Part shown: piece by piece, positions 56,658 to 64,000 of the stretch
Position numbering within the stretch: position 1 is the first letter of the stretch
Layout: each line of letters begins with the position of its first letter
Source of the DNA: Symsagittifera roscoffensis
Taxonomy: Eukaryota > Xenacoelomorpha > Acoela > Convolutidae
Direction of reading: 5' to 3'
Length of the DNA stretch: 64,000 nucleotides
NCBI RefSeq assembly: GCF_963678635.1
Contig: NC_087066.1
Span: 4,340,485-4,404,484, forward strand
Position numbers and translations under genes: made by a program
Notes under the pieces: generated by a model
Database searches by the model: none
Told to the model about the DNA's origin: nothing
Seen by the model: the letters and a program-made list of their open reading frames with translations, nothing else

Positions 56658-56939
56658 TTATACTAAAAGTTGGTTTAAAATATGGTGTTTTTGTGAATTA
56701 ATCTGTGTTTTTTTTTCATTACTTAATATATCATTTATGGATAATTTTTCATCAAGAGTTGTTGATTGACAAATATCTAATAGTTGTAATATATTATTTA
56801 CTCTGTATGCTACTTCTTTTATTGGTGAAGTTGTAGAATTTGTTTCACAATATCCTAAGAGTCCTAAGGGTAATGTTATTCGATTTGATGTATTATTATA
56901 TACGTGTAGTGAAATAATATCGGAATTTGTGTTTTTCAA
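56658..56939 (-). pseudogene. Protease to RT connection of the large gypsy
   Basis: 93 codons (LHVYNNTSNRITLPLGLLGY, LLDICQSTTLDEKLSIND) between protease and RT fingers. The text is plausible pol linker. No motif beyond that. Confidence 0.55.
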
Positions 56940-56963
56940 GTATTTTATGGATGAGATTGTTAT

Positions 56964-58015
56964 TCAAAAAAATTTGTGAATGGGTTTAAATTCGAAATCT
57001 GACATATAAAGTTGTTGTTTGTTTTCATTTTTGTGATATTGATGAACTTGTTTTATCAAAAAATTATATACATTTCCCAATAGTGGTTTTAGGTGTTTTC
57101 GTTCGTAGTTATAAATGGAGTAGAATTTTGAGAAAAATTGTGGTTGTTTGTTTAATCTTTGAAAGAATGTTAAGGCTGCTGTGTTTTTCATTCTTGTATA
57201 TTTGTCTTTTAAATGGATTTCACTATTTAAGATGTTTATCGTTGGTATATATTTAGTTATAAACGGTATGCCAATGATATTGTGTTTAAAATCAGTAATA
57301 TGAAATGTTTGTTTGAATGGTTTGTTCAAAATCTTGTTTTGTTCCATTGTTCTTGTGGGAACAAGGAATAGTTGGATTTTTCCATAATTTACTAATGTTG
57401 ACCCTTGTGCTGTTGCTAATTTACTAGATATTTCGAGGAATTTTAAACTCGGATGCAGTGTTTTCATTTCATTCCATGTGGGAATGTTAATGAGATTTGA
57501 CTCTGCTCCTGAGTCGATTAAAAAATCAATTTCAAGATCTGATGGTTGAAATTCTTTACTTTTTGGGCTCTCTAAGAGAAATGGGATTGTCCAAATTTTT
57601 TCTCTTGATTGTTCTTTTTGTATGAGTTGATAATTATGTCTTTTTGTGCATTGTACGTCGTCTCTATCAGGTTTAATTACACTGTTATTTTCGTTGACTT
57701 CTTGTGTAGTTCGTGTATTATTTTTAGTGGGTCTAGTGTGATAATCATGAAGAAGTTCCAATTGATTTCCGCATATGTGTGAACTGAAGAGTTGTTCATA
57801 TATGATGGGTTCATAGTCGTTTTCGACTGTTATGATATTTACTGAGATGGTATTATCTGTATCATTTTCAGTATCTGTTGATTCACAATCAATGTGGTTT
57901 AATTGTAATTCATTATTTTCTGTGTTGTCAATACCTGGGGGGTCTGAAGTTATTTCTTCATTTGTTTGTACTTGATTGATTTGTCTTCGATGCTTTGTGT
58001 GTTACTTCTGTATCG
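56964..58015 (-). pseudogene. Aspartic protease region of the large gypsy
   Basis: The frame is open from a TAA near 58016 down to 56964. Protease core: EIDFLIDSGAESNLINI with the catalytic Asp (DSG), then FHITDFKHNIIGIPFITKY, matching the second conserved protease motif. Upstream is an acidic Asn/Thr/Asp-rich stretch. The frame lies in -1 relative to the gag nucleocapsid frame over 57950-58015, so a gag-pol frameshift is possible. I saw no canonical slippery heptamer in the overlap. Confidence 0.75.
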
Positions 58016-58740
58016 ATGTTGAGAATCGGGGTAACAGATTTTATTCCTATGAGGCGACTGGGAATAATTTCTGTATCTATTGTTATAGCTTGAGTTTCGG
58101 TTTCGTGAATTATTTCTTGATCTGTTATCATTTGATCTTTGATAGTTTGATCTATTATATGAAGTATTCCTTGATCTGTGGTTTGTATAATTCTGATATC
58201 GATTGTTTGAGTAACTTCTATTCCTATTGTTTGAATAGTTTCTATTTCTGTTGTTTGATGAATTTCGTGATCTATTGTTGGAATAGTGCCTATTCCCTGG
58301 GTTTGATTGGGAACTGGATGCAGAAACAAATTCTGTTGATTTTGAATTCGATCGTGAATAGTTTTTTCCATATTGGTTATTTTGGCTATTCGATCGACTA
58401 TATCTATTTTGTGGGAAATTTCGTGAATTTCTTTGTTCGGGCGATCTACCTCTATAACTGGAGTTATATGGTGATTGATTCCTTGAATAATTCGAATTGC
58501 CTGGAAGTGGTTTTCCAGAGTTTTTATTACTGTGTATATTCTTGTTTGGTAAATTTTGATCTTTTTTCGTGTAGTGATAGAATGACTTATTTCGTTCTTT
58601 GTGCTTTTGGGGTTTATTCTGATTGTCTTTTGCTTTTGTCTACATTCGGCAATACTGTGTCCGTATCGTCGCCAATAATTACACCATTTTTTGAAAGATG
58701 CTTTACCCTTAAAGTTTGGGTTCCTTTCATAGATATTTAA
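57950..58740 (-). pseudogene. Gag nucleocapsid region of the large gypsy
   Basis: The frame starts with one knuckle, CNYWRRYGHSIAEC, in which the second Cys is Trp (TGG). A long Asn/Arg/Ser/Tyr-rich domain follows with many units like SNNRNRNYSNNRN, to a TAA at 57950-57952. Over 57958-58371 a second frame is also fully open, with an Ile/Thr/Glu/Gln-rich text (TIQTIGIEVTQTIDIRI). Both result from a degenerate short-period nucleotide repeat. The RNA-binding character of the first frame makes it the likely nucleocapsid. Confidence 0.65.
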
Positions 58741-58744
58741 AATT

Positions 58745-59566
58745 TCATTGATTTTTTTCAGTCAGATCTATATCTGATTCTTGTATGTTATTTATATGTG
58801 TAGTATTTGTTTTGATCCGATTAACATACTGTAATTTTAGATTTTCCGTTTCTTCAAGTTTCATTGTGATTTCCGCTTGTTCTAGTTTATCTACTAATTT
58901 TCTAAAATCTAAATCTGGTTCTCGAATTGAAGAAGGATGAGATGCTCTCTTTTTTTTAGCTATTTTCGTTAATTGAGGTGTTAAGGTCATCATTAAAATT
59001 TCTGTCATTTTTGTGTTTTTATAATCATGTGTATTAAATGAATATGCTTTTCGAACTAGTGTTTTGATTCTAACTGCTAATTGTTTAATTGTTTCATTTG
59101 GTAATCTGCGAATTTCATTGCATAAAACTCTTTGATGTGGTTTGTTTCTGTCAGAATCAAACATTTTTGAAAGTTCTTGTGTGAATCTTTTCCAATCTGA
59201 CTTTATGTCTATAGGTAGTACTGAAAATCATTTTTGAGCTGCGCCATCTAGTGTCGTTTATATTAACGCTGTGCGTCTATTTATCCAATTTCAATGGAGT
59301 GGCGTATTAATTGGTTCGGTTCCTTTATTCAAAATTAAATTTGCTGTGACTGCATTTAGATAATCTTCTACTGAGTATTCAGGGTCTGCTCCTGTGAGTA
59401 CCATTAATGTCTTATTGGATGTTATTGACAATCCTCCCATTAGATACGGATTCATCGTCATTTGGAGTGACTCTGCGGCGTTTGGTATTTGCGAGAAATT
59501 TGTAAGTTGATTTTTTGTTATTTCATGTTGTTGTAGGTAATATGGTAGCGGTATTTCATTTTGCAT
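58745..59566 (-). pseudogene. Gag capsid region of the large gypsy
   Basis: One frame from 59566 to 58745 with three in-frame stops (TGA 59291-59293, a TAA about 25 bases further, TGA 59228-59230). It contains LTGADPEYSVEDYLNAV, a LDGAAQK, stop, FSVLP stretch that fits the A..(W)F..L motif of gypsy capsids, SDWKRFTQELSKMFDSDRN and LPNETIKQLAVRIKTLVRKA. A seven-A run near 58757 shifts the frame before the zinc knuckle. Confidence 0.7.
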
Positions 59567-59631
59567 TTTGCATTTTGCATTTGAGTTGGTTGATAGGAAT
59601 GCATAGTCATTGGATTTTGTGATTGTATTGG

Positions 59632-61187
59632 TTAAAAAGGTTGGGTATTAATTGAGTTTGGTATATGCATTGGTTGTTGATTCTGTATATCTGCTGGATT
59701 TTGTGGGTAAATCTTCATATTTTGGGATGGTTGAGATTGTCGCGGTCTTTTTGTACGATATTCTTGCGTGTATGGTGCAAAAATGTCTGGTTGATGATAA
59801 TCATCATCATCAGATGACAAGTAATTTGTGTAATAAGGTGTTTGTTGTTTATTCCTATTTTGTTGAAAAAATGGGTAATTTTTACTATAATCATGTGGAG
59901 GGTGTGGATAATCTTGGAAATTTACTGAATTGGTCGATGTATTTGGAAGATTCCAAAAGCGAGAATATACGTGGTTTTGCATGTTGTTTTTGTTTTTGAT
60001 GGATGTACATAATTATAGTTGTGTTCAGCAAAATTGTTTTTTCTGAACGTGTTTCTTGTTTTTCATGGTTTTGTCATTTGTCTGTATGTTTGATAGTCCA
60101 TATGTGAGTATTTTGGGGCAACCGATGGTTTAACGGTCGGTTGTAAGGTTACTTGTGGTAGTGTCGAATTTTTATTTCTCGGTGTTGTGAGATTTGGATG
60201 TATTGGTGAGATACTTTGTTGTGTAGTTGTTACTGTTGTTTGAACTATTTCTTCATTTATGAAATGTGATGGGGTTTGAATATCTTGTTGTGTAAGGTTT
60301 CTAGTTCCATTGAGATTTTCATAATGTATAACTGTTGAGTTTAAGCTGTTATTTTGTGCATCAGGTAAAACTGTATTATAATTTAAAGGTGTTGTTTCAA
60401 CTGTTAGTGGTATTATTTTTAAATAATCTTTGTGAAAAGATTTTGTACTTATTGCTTGACTTGAGATATCTACTGGAAAATTTCAAAATGCTGGATGAGA
60501 CCATTCAGGGTCCCAAAAGTAATCTGATTGTTCTGCAAGGACAGTGTCGTCATTGGTACTTTGAGTTCTAAAGGTTTTTCTTGCTTGTTCAATTAAGTCG
60601 ATATTATGCGTAAAACAATCAATTGTAAACAATGCTAATATTTTTTGTAAATCATGTTTAGTGTTTTTTGAGACATCATTATTGGTAAAATTTTCACGGA
60701 TTGCGATTAAAAATGTTTAAAATGCGGCAATTTTGATTCTTACTTTTCTGTGTTTTGATGTTTGGACTGGTGATGTACTTTGAGCTTCTGTTCTTTCTAA
60801 TGTAGATAAAGAACTATATATTATTGCATATTGAGTTTGCTCACTGTGAATTTTGATATTGTATGTTTTGATATAATCTGTGAATACTTATGAAAATTCT
60901 AAATCAATATCGTCTGTTTGGATAACATATTTACCATGAAATGTTCTTGGTGTACTGATTTCTTTGGTGTAGATTCCGTTTTGTTGCGTTAGGTTACATA
61001 TTTTTTTCAAATAATGTTCTATAATTTGTCTTTTGATTTTTATATCTGGGAATTCTGATTTGCATGGAATGACTCTTGGTTCAAACAAATTTTTGAGTAA
61101 ATTATTGCAAAATCGTGTCTGTCCTCTATCATTGAGTGAATTTATAATAAAGGGGAAAAACTGCTTCATCGTCTGGACTTTCGTCAA
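59632..61187 (-). pseudogene. Gag N-terminal region of the large gypsy, broken
   Basis: Frames 61187-60888 (MTKVQTMKQFFPFIINSLND, IPCKSEFPDIKIKRQIIEHY) and 59982-59632 (FWNLPNTSTNSVNFQDYPHP, NYLSSDDDDYHQPDIFAPY) are joined by a stretch with stops that still reads like protein (DDTVLAEQSDYFWDPEWSHP, with TGA at 60483-60485). It is Asn/Gln/Pro/Tyr rich, as Gag matrix regions can be. A 7-bp tandem repeat (ATTTTGC on plus, about 59561-59581) marks the frame break with the capsid part. Confidence 0.55.
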
Positions 61188-61215
61188 TTTGAGTGTTGCT
61201 CGTTTTTTCGTTTGA

Positions 61216-62910
61216 TGACTGTTAATACATAATTATCAGTATGTCTAATTGGTTGATTCCAATTGTACAGATGTACCGATGTACTGGTTTGTGTTTATAT
61301 TTCTTTTTTACTCTGTTTTTTCCTTTTTTTGATGAGTTTGAAGTTGTTTCTGAATCGGAAAAATATAATTGATCATGGGTTGGGTAATTTTTAGTCACTG
61401 AGTCTTTTAATTTATATAGTGCGTCTAGACTACTGACTTATGATTCGGAGAATGCATTTCTATGTTTTTGAAAATTTTTTTCGTGTTATTTGTCTTTGTT
61501 TACTTATAACTTTTCTTTTTATTGTTTGTCGTTTTGTTCGAATGTATCCAACTGTTTGTGTATGCGGGGTTATCACAAGATTTTGGTTGTCTATTTCACA
61601 ATTGTGTAGTAAGATTGTTTGTTTATTTCATAGATTTTTCAATGACATAAGGTTTAGGATGATGGATGCAAGGAAGTTATTAGTGATTTTAATTTCGTAG
61701 ACTGTTAGTCCTTACGATTTTTTGGTTAGCTTAACCTGGGTTTTTTTGTTCAGGGTTGGAGAGAAAAGTTTAACGATTCCGAAGAATGACTTTACTTTCT
61801 CGTGGCTAGTCTAAGTTAAGGTGTTAACTTACATAATCTTACTTAGGGGTATTGATTGAGTTCAAGGGTTGGAGAATAGTAAATCGATCCACAAAGCTCA
61901 GATATAATTAGAACACAAGTAGTTCGTTAGGTACTATTTTAAACTTACTAAGCTTAAGATTTATCCTGGGTCAGGTAAGAGGAGGCTTCAAGTGAAGGAT
62001 GAAAAACCGAAGTTTTTCACTGTTCAGCCTATTTTGAATAGTTAGCGTGATTAAAAATTTCTATTAGTCCTGGCTCTTTTGAAAAGGTTGAGTAGTGAAT
62101 CGACGTTTGAGGTCGTTAGACACTTGATAAGTGGGTGCGGGAGAAGAGAAGAAAACTATTCTTTTTGATCCAAGGATAAGCCTTGATGACCAGAATTTAA
62201 AATCTATAAAGGAGAAAATTGATTTAGATCCAAGGAAAGCATTGATGATCTGGTTTAAGAATAAATAAAATTAAGTTTAAGGGTTAAAAAAATTTAAAAA
62301 AATTTACATTTATTTGGTAAAAAGTTTTAATTTTTAATGATACTAGTTGATTTGCGATTGCTGTTATGTTTAGGTGATGAAGCTGGAACAACAGGATGAT
62401 TTATATATACTAACAATTTATTGTCATGCTACTAATTTTTATTTTTATTTTCAATAAATATTTTTCCAATATGTTTTATATATTACTGCAGAATTGAAGG
62501 GAACGATTTGAGATCTTTTTATCAATCGTTAGTGAACAAAAATAATTTTAGTTAGCGCCTGAAATAATCATTGAAGATTTCCTTCAAGGATTTTGTGTTT
62601 GCAAATGAAAATCTAAATTCATTGCTAATAAGGTTCTAAAAATAAAAGTTTGTGTTGGTTTTGCCGTACGACCATGAAACTAAATGGTAAGGTTCTATGT
62701 AGTCGTATGTCGTCATTTTTTTTGTCCGAGGTCTTTTTCCAATACCGGGTAGTTCTCGTATTGTGCGGAATAGCGGCTCTCATCTATTGAGTCGTAGAGA
62801 CATTTCAATTAAGTTATTGTCGTGTAACATTTTGAAATAGTTTTGTCTATCTTCTAATCTATCTTTGGTTAATTCTAAGCTATTTTGTTTTCAAAGGTCT
62901 TTCTTCGAGA
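61216..62910. other. Leader of the large gypsy
   Basis: About 1.7 kb between the primer site and gag. It includes a diverged duplication (GATCCAAGGATAAGCCTTGA near 62167 and GATCCAAGGAAAGCATTGA near 62226) and GGGTTGGAGA at 61755 and 61865. Very long for a gypsy leader. No RNA gene recognised. Confidence 0.5.
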
Positions 62911-62913
62911 CTT

Positions 62914-62925
62914 ATGGTCGCACCA
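62914..62925 (-). other. Candidate primer-binding site of the large gypsy
   Basis: On the minus strand TGGTGCGACCAT begins five bases inside the 5' LTR edge. TGG fits a tRNA CCA end. The tRNA is not identified. Confidence 0.5.
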
Positions 62926-62930
62926 GATGA

Positions 62931-63340
62931 GTTAAGTGTGAGGTGTATAACTCATAGAGTAATTTCGGATAGGGTAAACCGTCTGTTCGTCACGCTATCT
63001 TATTTTCGGCCGTATAGATTCGTGCAACTTCTTAGTCTAATACCGAATCTAATCTTACTCTTATATCCACTAGTCTCAGGGTGTTTAACTAGTCTCTGCT
63101 AGGCTCAATAGATCTAGAGTATACTGGTTTTTTTGCGGCTGCTGATTTTCTCTTGGAGAGGTAACTAATTTCTAAATTAAATTCAAATCTATCTGGTGCT
63201 GAAATTACAAGTAATTTCAGCACTTACAAATAAGTGGGTTGTAAGTTAGATGGATTATGATTGGTTAATATTAGATATTTTATAGTGGTAAAATATTTAA
63301 TTTATATCCAATAATAAAATGTAATTTAGATCAGGTTCCA
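62931..63340 (-). repeat. 5' LTR of the large gypsy
   Basis: 410 bp; minus strand TGGAACCTGATC to CCTCACACTTAAC. Nearly identical to the 3' LTR apart from a short inserted stretch, so the insertion is fairly young despite its many coding lesions. Confidence 0.88.
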
Positions 63341-63837
63341 TTTTTTATACTTTAATTGACATCACCCAGGTCATAAATTGAACAATTATGAAGAACTGTT
63401 TTTAGATAAGGGACCTTGTTAGTTTCTTGGAATCCCTGTATCGCATTTGCGCCGGCGTGAACTCTGATATTTATATAAATGGTCAAAAGTGATGTTTTAT
63501 TCCATATACAAATCACGAGGAAATTGGACGACAAGCAAAATGGGCAATCAGAAAATAACGGAATATAGAAGATATCTTGAGTGAAATTTGTTTACAGACT
63601 TTAATAAAGTTTTGGTTGGGTAATTACTGATTGTCTAACCACAAATCAGGTTATTAATGTCACCACCAAAGAATTTAGGGGGTCGGGGCGGGGTGAGAAG
63701 AGGACGCCCTATTCCTCACGGATTCGACACCCTTGCCGACCCAAAGTGTCCTCAAAGTCTACTATTTTGAGACATCCGTTTTTGGCTGACTGATACTAAA
63801 TTTTTTCTAAAGGCACCTTTAGCGCCAGTATATACTA
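63341..63837. other. Stretch right of the large gypsy
   Basis: No supported gene. GC-richer near 63660-63760 (GGGGGTCGGGGCGGGGTGAG). Confidence 0.5.
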
Positions 63838-64000
63838 ATTTTTAGGGGAACGCGCTTTTAAAAAACCCGATTTTTTTTGTTCAAAGTTTTCCAAACAGTG
63901 TCCAAAAACTGTTTTCAAAAAATTTTTGAAATTTTTTTTGAAAATCCGCCCCTCCCCCTCGAGAAATTTAGAATTATATCCCACACTGAATGTCGCTTTT
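63838..64000 (-). repeat. Dispersed repeat X, right copy, cut by the window edge
   Basis: Reverse complement of 27745-27925. It reaches the last base of the window, so it may continue outside. Confidence 0.6.

Larger units (their letters stand above)
45016..63340 (-). mobile_element. Large env-bearing Ty3/gypsy retroelement
   Basis: 18.3 kb on the minus strand. LTRs lie at 45016-45401 and 62931-63340, with a candidate primer site and purine tract. Order is a 1.7-kb leader, gag, protease, RT-RNase H, integrase, about 0.9 kb without a frame, env-like region, then extra frames before the 3' LTR. It is much longer than an ordinary gypsy element. It is broken by many stops and small frameshifts, so it is not functional as written; sequencing indels may account for some. 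Chordate Tor-type elements are the closest pattern I know, but I cannot verify kinship. Confidence 0.88.

Noticed and set aside
57976-58740. 254-codon plus-strand frame rich in Tyr, Phe and Cys
   Set aside because: Antisense of the Asn/Arg/Ser-rich nucleocapsid repeat; its composition follows from the repeat.
45016-63340. TGA read as Trp (altered genetic code)
   Set aside because: Most Trp codons in the same frames are TGG, and the host exon at 18782-19350 ends in TGA, so the standard code is more likely and the TGAs are lesions.
1-64000. tRNA, rRNA or other RNA genes
   Set aside because: No T-loop or rRNA-like block was noticed by eye. A covariance-model scan would be needed to exclude them.

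Overview
The window is AT-rich, gene-poor animal DNA: long non-coding stretches, GT-AG introns with T-rich acceptors, two fixed-size 200-N scaffold gaps, and mostly layers of transposable elements. I think it comes from an invertebrate. An env-bearing Ty3/gypsy element, Mag-like gypsy elements, copia elements and short introns would suit a larvacean tunicate, but nothing here proves the species.

Layout. 1-450: scraps of a decayed gypsy tail. 451-7635: no gene, one small foldback. 7636-13666: gypsy element A (minus strand), with both LTRs, a 5-bp target duplication (AGATA), an internal deletion and several lesions. 14820-18207: a second copy of the same family (element B, plus strand), cut at its 5' end by an assembly gap. 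18782-25870: the only likely host genes, namely a Cys-containing terminal exon (18782-19350), a candidate internal exon (22300-22434) and a secreted-looking two-exon gene (25870 to 24638). Between and around them lies a nest of short Helentron-like elements (19636-21060, 23230-24059) and a relict LTR. 27083-27560: a peculiar foldback built from about a dozen copies of GAGCGGTTT in both orientations.

27930-44265 is a large inverted duplication with arms of about 7.1 and 7.6 kb around a spacer of about 1.6 kb. Each arm carries the same series: a Helentron-like copy, a decayed coding stretch, a copia LTR, a copia RT/RNase H fragment with a second kind of LTR, and an internally deleted copia element whose primer site matches the anticodon arm of initiator tRNA-Met.

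45016-63340 is an 18.3-kb Ty3/gypsy element (minus strand) with 386/410-bp LTRs, gag, protease, RT-RNase H, integrase, an env-like glycoprotein region with a membrane anchor, and extra open frames between env and the 3' LTR. It is broken by many point lesions, including a run of TGA codons where Trp is expected. An inverted repeat pairs 27745-27925 with the right edge of the window.

None of the retroelements looks able to move on its own as written. The more interesting signals are the Helentron-like family (conserved end hairpins, T/T insertion sites, nesting), the palindrome, the GAGCGGTTT foldback and the frames downstream of env.
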